From NCBI RefSeq assembly GCF_947500985.1, contig NZ_CANMTX010000002.1:608037-672036 (forward strand): a stretch of DNA of 64,000 bases, given 5' to 3'. The position numbers were made by a program, and so were the translations under genes. The first letter of the stretch is position 1. Each line of letters starts with the position of its first letter. Below the pieces are notes generated by a model. It was not told where the DNA came from. It did no database searches and was given only the letters and a program-made list of their open reading frames with translations. Source of the stretch: an uncultured Maribacter sp. GTDB lineage: Bacteria > Bacteroidota > Bacteroidia > Flavobacteriales > Flavobacteriaceae. Of this stretch, positions 26,119 to 35,037 are shown piece by piece.

Positions 26119-27486
26119 ATGATAAAAGCATACAACACAGTCAGGGTATTTATTAAATCTTATTTCGAAGGAAATTCAAGAACTAATTTGTTGGTTAAGA
26201 ATGTGTTTTCTTCTTTGATATTAAGAGGCTTGGGTACTGCTATAAATTTCTTGTTTGTGCCATTGGTGATTAATTTTGTGAATGCTGAACGTTATGGTAT
26301 TTGGTTAACACTAAGCTCCGTATTAACCTGGTTTACGCTTTTAGATATAGGTTTTGGAAATGGATTACGAAACAAGTTTTCTGAGGCGGTCGCCTTAGAT
26401 GATATTAAAGAACAACGTAAATTAATACATACTACGGCAGCTGTTTTAATACTTATTTCAGCCCTCATTTTTATCCTTAATGTCATATTTACCGATCAAA
26501 TTAAATGGGATGAGTTTTTAGGTGTTGATGCTTCGTACAGAACGGAGTTGCAGCAGCTTGTATTTTTGCTGATTTCCTTTTTCAGCCTACAGTTTATATT
26601 TCAAATTTATAATCCCATACAGTACGCATTACAAAAACCGGCAATGATTGCGAGAACAATTTTGGTTGGTAATGCACTTGGGCTTATAGGTATTTTGTAT
26701 TTGAGAGAATTTTCAGAACCTTCATTATTTAATTTGGGTTTTGTGGTTATGGGTAGTAATGTGCTTTCTATATTCTTGTTTACAGCATATTTCTTTATTG
26801 TTCAAAGACGAGATTTAATACAAAAAATAGAAAAACCTACACTAGACACTTTGGGTTCTATTTTCTCTTTGGGGATTAAGTTTTTCTTTTTGAATATTGC
26901 CTATATGGTACAGTTTCAAACAAGTAATTTTCTTATTAGTAAATATTTTACGCCAGAAAAGGTTACCGAGTTTAATATCGCTTTTAAGCTGTTTAGCGTG
27001 GCATCTCTAGTTTTTGGTATCATACTTAGTCCGGTGTGGAGTTCGGTTACCAATGCCCAGGTAAACAATGATTATACTTGGATAAAGAAGTTAATTAAGA
27101 AGTTGTTACTCATTTGGGGTGTTATTGCTATAGGTAGTATTATCGTATTAATGATTGCACCTACCATTTATAATTTATGGATCGGTGATATTATAACCAT
27201 ACCGTTTATAACGTCATTGGGTGTGTTGTTAATTGTACTTTCTAATTGCTTTTCAGAAATATTCATTAGTGTTCTTAATGGTATGGGTAAGGTGAATCTG
27301 CAATTTTATATTTCCATTTTTGTAATCATATTTTTTGTACCGATAGCCTATTATTTCTCGGTAGAATTAGAGTATGGTATTTTTGGAATATGTATGGCAA
27401 TCGTAATAACGAATGTCAACGGATTAATAGTGGCGCCATATCAGGTGTATGTTGAAATGAGAAAAAATCGAAAGTTACCAGCTTAG
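26119..27486 (+). CDS. Wzx-like repeat-unit flippase (MOP superfamily)
   Basis: This 455-aa membrane protein has twelve or more predicted helices and the N-terminal pattern LILRGLGTAINFLFVPLVI followed by NAERYGIWLTLSSVLTWFTLLD in parts, typical of polysaccharide flippases. The stretch LDIGFGNGLRNK (about 74-85) is a common family feature. It would move lipid-linked repeat units to the outer face of the inner membrane. It is tightly packed after the Wzy-like gene and before two glycosyltransferases. Confidence 0.92.
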   Translation: MIKAYNTVRVFIKSYFEGNSRTNLLVKNVFSSLILRGLGTAINFLFVPLVINFVNAERYGIWLTLSSVLTWFTLLDIGFGNGLRNKFSEAVALDDIKEQRKLIHTTAAVLILISALIFILNVIFTDQIKWDEFLGVDASYRTELQQLVFLLISFFSLQFIFQIYNPIQYALQKPAMIARTILVGNALGLIGILYLREFSEPSLFNLGFVVMGSNVLSIFLFTAYFFIVQRRDLIQKIEKPTLDTLGSIFSLGIKFFFLNIAYMVQFQTSNFLISKYFTPEKVTEFNIAFKLFSVASLVFGIILSPVWSSVTNAQVNNDYTWIKKLIKKLLLIWGVIAIGSIIVLMIAPTIYNLWIGDIITIPFITSLGVLLIVLSNCFSEIFISVLNGMGKVNLQFYISIFVIIFFVPIAYYFSVELEYGIFGICMAIVITNVNGLIVAPYQVYVEMRKNRKLPA

Positions 27487-27503
27487 TAAGTTGAAATAAA
27501 TTA

Positions 27504-28394
27504 ATGATGATGTCAACTAAAGAAAAGAAATTAATTACTGTTTTGCTTACGTGTCACAATCGTAAGGCAAAAACGTATAGCTGTTTGCAAGCGTTGTCTA
27601 AATGTACTTTAGATGATGGTTTCGATTTGAATATATTCTTGGTAGATGATGGTAGTACCGATGGTACGACCGAGTATTTACAGGGTAAGTTTGATAACCT
27701 TCAGATTATACAAGGGTCTGGAAGTTTATTTTGGGCTGGTGGTATGCGAGCTGCCTGGAAATATGCAAGGGAGCATGAAAAAAATACAGATTATTATTTG
27801 TTATTAAATGATGATACCATCGTTTTTGAAGATACTATTACCAGATTGTTCAGTGATTTAAAAGCAACTAATGAACCCAAGAGTATTATTGTAGGACCAA
27901 CGCTGGATCCAGAGACAAAGAAGATATCTTATGGCGGACACCAACTATTAAATAGGCTGACTTTTAAAAGTAAAATGTTAATGCCTAATGATGAGTTTCC
28001 TCAGAAATGCGAGTTAGGTAATGCCAATATTATGTTGGTGCCAAAAGAAGTTTATCAAGAAATTGGTTCATTAACAGAAAGCTATACACATGGTATCGCA
28101 GATTTTGATTATACCTTAAAAGCATTGAAGAAAGGTATTAACACCTATATATCAAGCTCATATTGTGGGTATTGCACCAATGATCACGGTGTTAACTGGT
28201 TGCCTCAAGACAGTAATTTAAAAGAAAGAATAGCGTATTTGTATAGTCCTACAGGATTATCATATAAGGAATATTTACAATTTGTTAAAACACATTTCCC
28301 ATTACACTTACCGCAAGCCTTTCTATTTTTGTGGGGTAAAACCTTGTTCCCTATTATTTGGCAATTATTTAAAAATGAAGACTATTTAAAATGA
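27504..28394 (+). CDS. GT2 family glycosyltransferase
   Basis: This 296-aa soluble GT-A enzyme begins TVLLTCHNR and has FLVDDGSTDGT (about 45-55) for nucleotide-sugar binding and LLLNDDT (about 100) as the metal-binding DxD-like site. A glycine-rich GSGSLFWAGGMRAAW segment and an acceptor-side motif GIADFDYTLKALKKG follow; this set recalls the rhamnosyltransferase-like GT2 group. Three in-frame ATGs open the gene, and the first is used here. It overlaps the next gene by 4 bp (ATGA), which indicates translational coupling. The sugar transferred is unknown. Confidence 0.9.
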   Translation: MMMSTKEKKLITVLLTCHNRKAKTYSCLQALSKCTLDDGFDLNIFLVDDGSTDGTTEYLQGKFDNLQIIQGSGSLFWAGGMRAAWKYAREHEKNTDYYLLLNDDTIVFEDTITRLFSDLKATNEPKSIIVGPTLDPETKKISYGGHQLLNRLTFKSKMLMPNDEFPQKCELGNANIMLVPKEVYQEIGSLTESYTHGIADFDYTLKALKKGINTYISSSYCGYCTNDHGVNWLPQDSNLKERIAYLYSPTGLSYKEYLQFVKTHFPLHLPQAFLFLWGKTLFPIIWQLFKNEDYLK

Positions 28395-29326
28395 GAACAG
28401 ATACACCACAAGCCCCAGTACTTTTTATCATTTTTAATAGGCCTGAACAAACGAAGAAGGTTTTTGAAATGATACGGAAAGCGCAACCTAAAAAACTTTA
28501 TGTTGCTGCAGACGGACCACGAAATAATGGTAAGGACGACCTACGTTGTAAAGAAACTAGAGCTATAATAGATTTGGTAGATTGGGATTGTGAGGTTAAA
28601 ACACTTTTTAGAGAAGAAAATATTGGTTGCGGCTTAGGTCCAAAAAGGGCTATTGATTGGTTTTTTGAAAATGAAGAAGAAGGTATTATACTTGAAGATG
28701 ATTGTTTGCCTTCAGAAAGCTTTTTTAAATTTTGTTCAGAGTTATTAGAAAAATATAGAGATAATAGCCAGATAATGCACATTGGTGGTTCTAACTTCCA
28801 GAACGGTTATGTATCTGATTCTGATTATTCCTATTATTTCTCTTATTTTAGTCATGAGTGGGGTTGGGCAAGCTGGAGAAGAGCATGGAAACATTATGAT
28901 TATGAAGTTTCTACCTATCCTGAGCTTAAAAAGAAAGGTTATTTTGATAAATACTTCTCTAATTTTATAGAAAAGAAATACCGACTTAGCAAGATTGAAA
29001 AGACAATGAACGCCAAGGAAGTTTCTTGGTGGGACTATCAGTGGGATTATACGAAATTGATCAATTCAGGATTATCGATAATACCCCATCAAAACATGAT
29101 TCAAAATTTAGGATTTGGAGATGATGCCACGCACACCATCAGTGCCAACGACGATAGGCAATATAATGAAGCACATGAAATAAGCTTTCCTTTAGAGCAT
29201 CCTAATTTTGTAATCAGAGATACCAAGGCAGATAGAAGGTACTTTAATTGCTTCTTTAAGAAGACGATCTTACGTAGAAAAATATTAGGATTCTTAAGAA
29301 TACCAGGATATTCTACTCGTGGATAA
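28391..29326 (+). CDS. GT-A fold glycosyltransferase (nucleotide-diphospho-sugar transferase type)
   Basis: The 311-aa protein starts APVLFIIFNRPEQTKKVFEMI and has LYVAADGPR, the acidic metal site GIILEDDCLPSESF (about 96-109) and SHEWGWASWRRAWKHYD (about 152-168). I recognise this set from bacterial proteins annotated as nucleotide-diphospho-sugar or HlpA-like glycosyltransferases. It has no membrane segment. It is the last gene of export locus A and is convergent with the beta-helix lipoprotein 38 bp away. Donor and acceptor are unknown. Confidence 0.86.
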   Translation: MRTDTPQAPVLFIIFNRPEQTKKVFEMIRKAQPKKLYVAADGPRNNGKDDLRCKETRAIIDLVDWDCEVKTLFREENIGCGLGPKRAIDWFFENEEEGIILEDDCLPSESFFKFCSELLEKYRDNSQIMHIGGSNFQNGYVSDSDYSYYFSYFSHEWGWASWRRAWKHYDYEVSTYPELKKKGYFDKYFSNFIEKKYRLSKIEKTMNAKEVSWWDYQWDYTKLINSGLSIIPHQNMIQNLGFGDDATHTISANDDRQYNEAHEISFPLEHPNFVIRDTKADRRYFNCFFKKTILRRKILGFLRIPGYSTRG

Positions 29327-29364
29327 TTTTAACGTTCATGTTGAACATTACTAGATAACCAATA

Positions 29365-30819
29365 TTAATTATCAGTACTGCAACCAAAATCCAGTACAAT
29401 AGGTGCTCTAGGTTCAAAATCGATATCATCCCTATAGTCTACAACTTCAAAACTATATTCTGGCCAAATAATATTTGTAGGGTTACATGATTCATACACT
29501 AAACAGTCAGTTATTTTATTGCCGCCAGTAGTTTCAAAAGCAGCAAATATTAAAGAGTTAGATTCTGGTATGCCCCTGCCTTGTCCTAACTCGCCACATA
29601 TAATCTCTTTGGCACGTAATCTATTAAAGGTTACATTCCCAGAACCTTCAACAGAAGATGCAACACCATTGCCCATTTCCAAAAAGTCAACATCTTCAAC
29701 AAGTCCGCCCGTACCACCACGTGCACCTTCGGTATTTTGATCTTCAAACATCACACCAACACCTCTAGGGCTATTGTTACCCACGATCAAACCTTTTTTT
29801 ATCTGTTGACCGGCACTTTTGTAGATACTAATATTGTCTTCTGTCCATGCAATTTCTCTATCATTGATTACCGAAAAATTCTCCAATAATCCTCCAATAC
29901 ATTTATCGTATTGTACTAATTGCCCTCTGGGGAAAGGACCTCTCATATTATGACCTTCAATATAGGTCAATACAGATTCGTCGCATTGATCTAATCGAAT
30001 ACCTGTAGAACCATCTTCAACTTTTACATGCGTAATCACTAAATTTTGAGAATCAAATCCTTCAATGCAATTTCTAGTAGCATCCGCTAAAGGGCCACTA
30101 GAAGGGGCATCTGTATATGTTATGGAACAGTTTTCAATAGTTAAGTTATCTGCTTCAGAGAATTTAATTCCCATATAAGCACCGGTATACTCAATGATAC
30201 AATTAGATATTACTACGCCGGTAAAACCATTGATTTCTATACCATGTTGATTTGATGTTTTTATATGCAGGTTTTCTATGCGCTGATTATTTTCAGTAAC
30301 AATTATTGAACCTGAATCTTGACGATTGCTTGAACACGGGGTTTCTACGATCTCAGGTTCTATAATCTCAGACTCAACAATTGTTGGTATTACAGTATAG
30401 TTTTCTTCGGCTCCATTTTCAGTAGTTATAGTATAGGTGACTTCCTCACTAAAATCTTGTGGAGTAGTGGTGTCGGGTATTACGGTAGAAGCCGAATCAA
30501 CGGTAATGGTAGGTTTTAGTTGAAGCGTAGATATGCTACTGGTATCAATGTCAACATATATAAGATTTTTTTCTTCATCGATAACACCGATAATATCTGT
30601 ATTCAAACCTATGTTATCAGTAGATAGAATACTGAAATCGGTAATTCTAAGAATAGGAATAGCACCAGATTCTTCTGATAGGGTGTCTTTAATAATTGCT
30701 TCGCTAAGAATATCGTGATCAGATGAACAGGATCCTAATTGCAACAATGGGAATGTTAGTACAAGTAAAATAAATACTGTAGTGTTGAAGTACATGGGTT
30801 TAAATGTGATTCTTGCCAT
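29365..30819 (-). CDS. Beta-helix lipoprotein with N-terminal DUF5018-like domain
   Basis: This 484-aa protein has a signal peptide and lipobox LLQLGSCSSD. About residues 55-150 form a domain of alternating strands (ILRITDFSI ... VTYTITTENGAEENYTV) like the DUF5018-type beta domains of Bacteroidota lipoproteins. From about 170 on, regularly spaced short strands (IEISNCIIEY..., LTIENCSITYTD, NLVITHVKVEDGS, GLLENFSVIND) indicate a right-handed parallel beta-helix as in pectate lyases and alginate epimerases. No catalytic residues can be assigned. It is probably surface-exposed and may cut, modify or bind the exported polysaccharide. It is convergent with locus A and separate from locus B. Confidence 0.82.
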   Translation of the reverse strand: MARITFKPMYFNTTVFILLVLTFPLLQLGSCSSDHDILSEAIIKDTLSEESGAIPILRITDFSILSTDNIGLNTDIIGVIDEEKNLIYVDIDTSSISTLQLKPTITVDSASTVIPDTTTPQDFSEEVTYTITTENGAEENYTVIPTIVESEIIEPEIVETPCSSNRQDSGSIIVTENNQRIENLHIKTSNQHGIEINGFTGVVISNCIIEYTGAYMGIKFSEADNLTIENCSITYTDAPSSGPLADATRNCIEGFDSQNLVITHVKVEDGSTGIRLDQCDESVLTYIEGHNMRGPFPRGQLVQYDKCIGGLLENFSVINDREIAWTEDNISIYKSAGQQIKKGLIVGNNSPRGVGVMFEDQNTEGARGGTGGLVEDVDFLEMGNGVASSVEGSGNVTFNRLRAKEIICGELGQGRGIPESNSLIFAAFETTGGNKITDCLVYESCNPTNIIWPEYSFEVVDYRDDIDFEPRAPIVLDFGCSTDN

Positions 30820-31247
30820 AACGTTTATTTATATCATTGGGCCATGAATAAATATTGAAGCGTTTAGTCTGTATTGTCTACTCTCTATGAATAACTGATT
30901 TTTCCGTTGAATGTTGTTCTTGAATAATAAGCAGGTTAATTTTTGGAGTGAATATTGATAATTTGCAAAAAAAATATTACAGATGAAGAGATATAATTTT
31001 TATAAGAAGGTTAAATAATTAAAATAGATCTAGAAAAAATGGATTTATATGAGATAGTACACTTACTAAATACTCTTAAATTGAAAATAAACTTACCTTT
31101 TCTGCAGATAAACGTAATTTTATTGTTAATAATTTAGAATTGGATATCTTTGTTTTAAATTCTAATAACCCCCCGGAGTAATCACTATTCCTAAATTACA
31201 GCTGTTAAGATTTAACGGTTAGTTGGTTTTAAGAGAATGTATTTACT
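30820..31247. other. 428-bp divergent spacer
   Basis: No ORF is seen. It lies between the start of the beta-helix lipoprotein (-) and the WecG/TagA gene (+) and contains the well-formed promoter at 31123-31152. A run CCCCCCGG lies at about 31169-31176. Confidence 0.5.
31123..31152 (+). promoter_or_regulatory. Bacteroidota-type promoter for the WecG/TagA gene
   Basis: TTG at 31123-31125, a 19-bp spacer, then TATCTTTG at 31145-31152. This fits the Flavobacteria consensus TTG-N19-21-TAnnTTTG exactly. The start site would be near 31159, leaving a leader of about 90 nt before the ATG at 31248. Confidence 0.65.
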
Positions 31248-32006
31248 ATGATTTTAGATGATTATATGATTGCTACTGATATTAATTCAGAAGTTTTATG
31301 TCTTGGTTACCCTATTTATAATTCTTCACTTGATAATTTGCCTAATAAATCAAAATTGTTGGTGAATACCATCAATCAATATTCATATTGTATTTCAGAA
31401 GAAGATGCTACTTTTAAAGAAGCACTTTTGAAAAGTGATGTTATTTTGCCCGATGGTGTTGGTATTGTATTTGCATCAAAGTGGTTGAATGGTGTTAAGG
31501 TAAAAAAAATAGCTGGGGCAGATTTTCATGAATATCAATTAAAACGTTTAAATAAGATAAATGGTTCTTGTTTTTATTTGGGTGCTTCAAACGAAACTTT
31601 AGGTAAGATAGAAACCAGGTTGAAAAAAGAATACCCAAATGTGAAATTTGGTAGTTACTCGCCACCCTATAAACCAAGCTTTACAGAAGAAGATAACGCT
31701 AAAATGATACAAGAGGTGAACAATTTTAGGCCAGATGTATTATTTGTGGGTATGACTGCTCCAAAACAAGAAAAATGGAGCTATGCCCATAAAGGTGAAC
31801 TCGATGCTAAAATCATTTGCTCTATTGGCGCTGTTTTTGATTTTTATGCCGGTTCAGTAGAAAGACCTAGTAAAATTTGGCAAAATTTAGGTTTAGAGTG
31901 GTTAGGTCGTCTTTTAAAAGAACCTAAAAGAATGTGGAGACGATATATTTATTATGGTTTTATTTTTTCTAAGCATCTGGTGAAGGCTAAATTCAGTCGA
32001 TTATAA
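31248..32006 (+). CDS. WecG/TagA/CpsF-family (GT26) glycosyltransferase
   Basis: This 252-aa enzyme has the family's hallmark order: LLKSDVILPDGVGIVFASKW in parts (about 60-85), RVKKIAGADFH-like KKIAGADFHEYQL, FYLGASNE, RPDVLFVGMTAPKQEKW (about 163-180), and a basic amphipathic C-terminus GLEWLGRLLKEPKRMWRRY for membrane association. GT26 enzymes add a sugar (for example N-acetylmannosaminuronic acid or N-acetylmannosamine) to a lipid-linked acceptor early in repeat-unit or teichoic-acid synthesis. It is a lone + gene between two - strand lipoprotein genes, with its own promoter. Confidence 0.94.
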   Translation: MILDDYMIATDINSEVLCLGYPIYNSSLDNLPNKSKLLVNTINQYSYCISEEDATFKEALLKSDVILPDGVGIVFASKWLNGVKVKKIAGADFHEYQLKRLNKINGSCFYLGASNETLGKIETRLKKEYPNVKFGSYSPPYKPSFTEEDNAKMIQEVNNFRPDVLFVGMTAPKQEKWSYAHKGELDAKIICSIGAVFDFYAGSVERPSKIWQNLGLEWLGRLLKEPKRMWRRYIYYGFIFSKHLVKAKFSRL

Positions 32007-32014
32007 AAATATAC

Positions 32015-32042
32015 GGTTAAGAGATATCGCAAAATCTTAACC
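32015..32042. terminator. Weak hairpin between convergent genes
   Basis: GGTTAAGA (32015-32022) pairs with TCTTAACC (32035-32042) around a 12-nt loop, followed by TTGTTAT. It sits between the converging WecG/TagA and beta-helix genes, a fitting place for a terminator, but the stem is short and the T-tract poor. Confidence 0.35.
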
Positions 32043-32111
32043 TTGTTATATCTAAATACAGTATTAATTTTAAGTATTTTCTTTGTGGAATAAACATTAA
32101 TCCACTATTTA

Positions 32112-34253
32112 TTAATTACATAGGTTAAGACTTGAATTTTCTATTGTATTGTTAGTCCCTCTTAATCTAAAACAACCGGGGCTGGTAGTAATAACCTCTA
32201 CTCCAGATAATGTGACGTTAACTCCATCTGCACTGTCTAATGGGTATACCGTAGAAGTCAATGAATTATCTTTGAGTACCATATTTTCGAATATCACATT
32301 ATCTAAATTACCTACAAACCTTAAGGTGTTAAATTTATGATTGGCTTGGAATATATTTGTTTCACTTTCAGCATACAGGTTTTTAAATGTACCGTTAGAT
32401 ATATTTTGCATGTCCGCTAATCCGTCTCGTCTGTAAGAAGCGTAACCATCTACATTTACGTTAGTGATGTTATCTGTCAATTTAAGGGAATTACAGTACC
32501 CACCACCCGATCTAACATTTATGGATCCAACATATTCTCCATAATCTATAATATCAGTCATATATACTTCGTTTGAATCGTTTGGCTGACCGTCTCTATT
32601 AATATAAAACAAATGAGGAGGTGGCGACCAGGTACCTCCATTACCTCCAATATCTCCACCAGCTGAATTTTGAATGTCTGTATACCTATGTGAACGTATT
32701 GTTTCAGCATTAAAGTTTGAAACATTACCTTGTATCCCCATTATTGTGCCATCTAAAGTCAATCTTCTTAACGTAACATTTGATGTTTGAGTTTTAGGGT
32801 CAGTACTTTCGTTCGTTACACTGGTATTTTCGTTAAACTCTGTCGTTAACTTCATGAAATAAGGGCAGAATTGTTGTGCATTTGCACCATCTGGCACTCT
32901 TAATGAAACATCTTCTAGTAGAATATTTGAGGCGCCTCTAATATTAAAAACTGCCCAAAAGGAAATTGCTCCCGACCATGCAGGGTCAGCGCCAGAAAAA
33001 GACATTCCTTTATTAGCAATTAACCAGTTTTCTACCTGTAATTGATTGGCGGCATTTGTTTGCGAATCAATCGGTAAGGTGGAATAGGTTTGATCCCATA
33101 CCATATTTAAATTTTTAAAGGTAACATTATCGGCAAGTGCTATTATAAATGCTGGTGAACGTAAGTTGTTGATAATTAATTCTGATTCAGATGTACCCTC
33201 TATCCAATCATTATCATTCAAGAAAATTGACTTTGTACCAGTAGCAGAAACATCAATAAACATTTTTCCATCAATCAAAATTTTGGCATTTGTATTATTT
33301 GCTTGCTTAAGGGTTTCTACAAGATAGTCCCTGTCATCGGTCGAACCGTTCATGTAAGCACCAAACCATTGAGGCTTAATAAATTCTGTGCCAAGGGTTC
33401 CTACTAAGTTAATAGATTCAAAAATACGTTGGTTGTCTTCAGTTTGAATTATTGTATTGTTGAAGGATATGGTTCCATTAACTAGGGTGCCACCTTTAAA
33501 TATTAAGGTAATATTTTCTGGTATTATTATTTCTTGACCACTAAGTTCAAAACGGTCAAAAATCTCCCATGAAGCATTACTCATATTTGCAGGAATATTA
33601 CTCCAATCAAAATTGCTTGGGATTACAAAATTCGTACTACTTATGTCGTCGGTACCACTAGTATTATCAGTTTCCTCGTTTCCTTCTGGTTCTATTGTTA
33701 CAGTGCCTTCTTCAGTTGTAGTAGAACCATCTTCCTCTTCTACTTCAATGACATAATCAAAGGTGTCTATTTCTTGATTGTTTTGTTCTTCAGTTTCAGA
33801 GTCGTCGGATGATGACTCTGAAGTTTCAGTTGTTTCGGACGTTTCAGTTGATGTTTCTGATTCATTGGAAGAAGAATCAGAAGAATCTTCATTTGGCGTT
33901 TCTGCTGTATTAGAATCATCTTCATTATCAGAAGTATCTGTAGGAGTATAAATAATTTTTTGATTTTCACTAATCTCTATAGCTCCATTTTCTGGATTAG
34001 AAGTTTGAATAATTTTCACATTTTGCCCTGCTGCAAATGTATCATTGGCTAATACATCTAAAACTATAGGGTCGTGCCCGTTAATTATAAAAGCGTCATC
34101 TACTGCATATTGATTATTGTTTTCATTAATGTTAATAACATAATCTGAAAGAATATCCGTATCCTTACTACAAGAAAAGTGAAGTGAAAATATTGCTAAT
34201 AAAAAAAGTATATTAATCTTCTTGAAAATTAATCGTTGCATAAATAGGTTCAT
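32112..34253 (-). CDS. Large surface lipoprotein: Ig-like domain, acidic Ser/Thr/Glu linker, beta-helix
   Basis: The 713-aa protein has a signal peptide and lipobox SLHFSCSKD. A cadherin/Ig-like domain (about 45-110; VDDAFIINGHDP, VLDVLANDTF, GAIEISENQKIIYTP) is followed by a low-complexity Ser/Thr/Glu/Asp linker (about 110-205) that probably spans the cell-surface layer. The C-terminal 450 residues look like a right-handed beta-helix with a pectate-lyase-superfamily entry (LIFKGGTLVNGTISF, KPQWFGAYMNGSTDDRDYL) and repeated strand-turns (NVTFKNLNM, NILLEDVSLR, NVTLRRLTL). It may be a lyase, epimerase or binding protein for the exported glycan. It lies downstream of locus B after a 784-bp gap. 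Confidence 0.82.
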   Translation of the reverse strand: MNLFMQRLIFKKINILFLLAIFSLHFSCSKDTDILSDYVININENNNQYAVDDAFIINGHDPIVLDVLANDTFAAGQNVKIIQTSNPENGAIEISENQKIIYTPTDTSDNEDDSNTAETPNEDSSDSSSNESETSTETSETTETSESSSDDSETEEQNNQEIDTFDYVIEVEEEDGSTTTEEGTVTIEPEGNEETDNTSGTDDISSTNFVIPSNFDWSNIPANMSNASWEIFDRFELSGQEIIIPENITLIFKGGTLVNGTISFNNTIIQTEDNQRIFESINLVGTLGTEFIKPQWFGAYMNGSTDDRDYLVETLKQANNTNAKILIDGKMFIDVSATGTKSIFLNDNDWIEGTSESELIINNLRSPAFIIALADNVTFKNLNMVWDQTYSTLPIDSQTNAANQLQVENWLIANKGMSFSGADPAWSGAISFWAVFNIRGASNILLEDVSLRVPDGANAQQFCPYFMKLTTEFNENTSVTNESTDPKTQTSNVTLRRLTLDGTIMGIQGNVSNFNAETIRSHRYTDIQNSAGGDIGGNGGTWSPPPHLFYINRDGQPNDSNEVYMTDIIDYGEYVGSINVRSGGGYCNSLKLTDNITNVNVDGYASYRRDGLADMQNISNGTFKNLYAESETNIFQANHKFNTLRFVGNLDNVIFENMVLKDNSLTSTVYPLDSADGVNVTLSGVEVITTSPGCFRLRGTNNTIENSSLNLCN

Positions 34254-35037
34254 ATTGTAGATGTAATTTTGGGGTGGTATTTAAGCAATTACTTTTGGGG
34301 TTGTAATTATTTAAATATTTATTAACTATGTTCTCTATATTTTTTTGATATACGAATGCAATTAAGGTATTGGTTGTTCAGGTCCTTGAATATTAAGCCA
34401 TTATTTTTTAAAATGTTGTGAAAATCTCATTTGGGATAAGTGAAATTTTGGATTTTTATTTTAAAGAAATTTTGAATATCATTTTGACAAAATTATTTAA
34501 ATAAATAAAATAATCGATGAAATATTCATATAATCGATGAAATGCACTCAATAATTTATTAATCTATTTTTTATTTAGCTTTTTTTATAAAAATTTGAAT
34601 AAAATGTAATTACTTGCTGAAGTATTTGGTTTTCGGAAAAAACTTAATTTGTAATATTTGTTTTAAATAATCTATTAAGATTGCAGAAATACAGACTTGG
34701 GTAAGACTAGAATTTGTCTGTTTAGGAAGTAAATTGAAAGTACAATTAAGAATATCTTAATCAAATTTTTATTATAGAATTGATTTTACTGAATAGGAAA
34801 GATGCAACTCCATTTAAAAAAATGGAGCTCATTATTTATATATTTTATTTCTAAAATTATTTCGTAGTTTTTATTAAATAAATATAGGATATATCAAAGA
34901 ACCTATATTTACTTACGGTTATTGGAAAAATTCTGTTTTTCTTGAATAGTATTAATCTTAAATATGTTTTATTTTTGTGCTATTATCAGTCGAATTATAG
35001 AATCACCATTTTTTAAGTGAAATTTAAACATTTTATT
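34254..35037. other. 784-bp AT-rich gene-free stretch
   Basis: No ORF is seen on either strand. It separates the beta-helix lipoprotein from the last gene of locus B. Its one clear feature is the pair of phased direct repeats at 34510-34543. The long AT-rich interval makes co-transcription with locus B unlikely. Confidence 0.5.
34510..34543. repeat. Two direct copies of ATAATCGATGAAAT, 20 bp apart
   Basis: The 14-mer occurs at 34510-34523 and 34530-34543, a 20-bp period that puts both copies on one DNA face. It lies about 260 bp upstream of the - strand lipoprotein start. The arrangement suits a dimeric or tandem regulator site; the regulator is unknown. Confidence 0.5.

Noticed and set aside
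29334..29346. GTTCA/TGAAC hairpin between convergent genes as a terminator
   Set aside because: Five base pairs without a T-tract are too weak to call.
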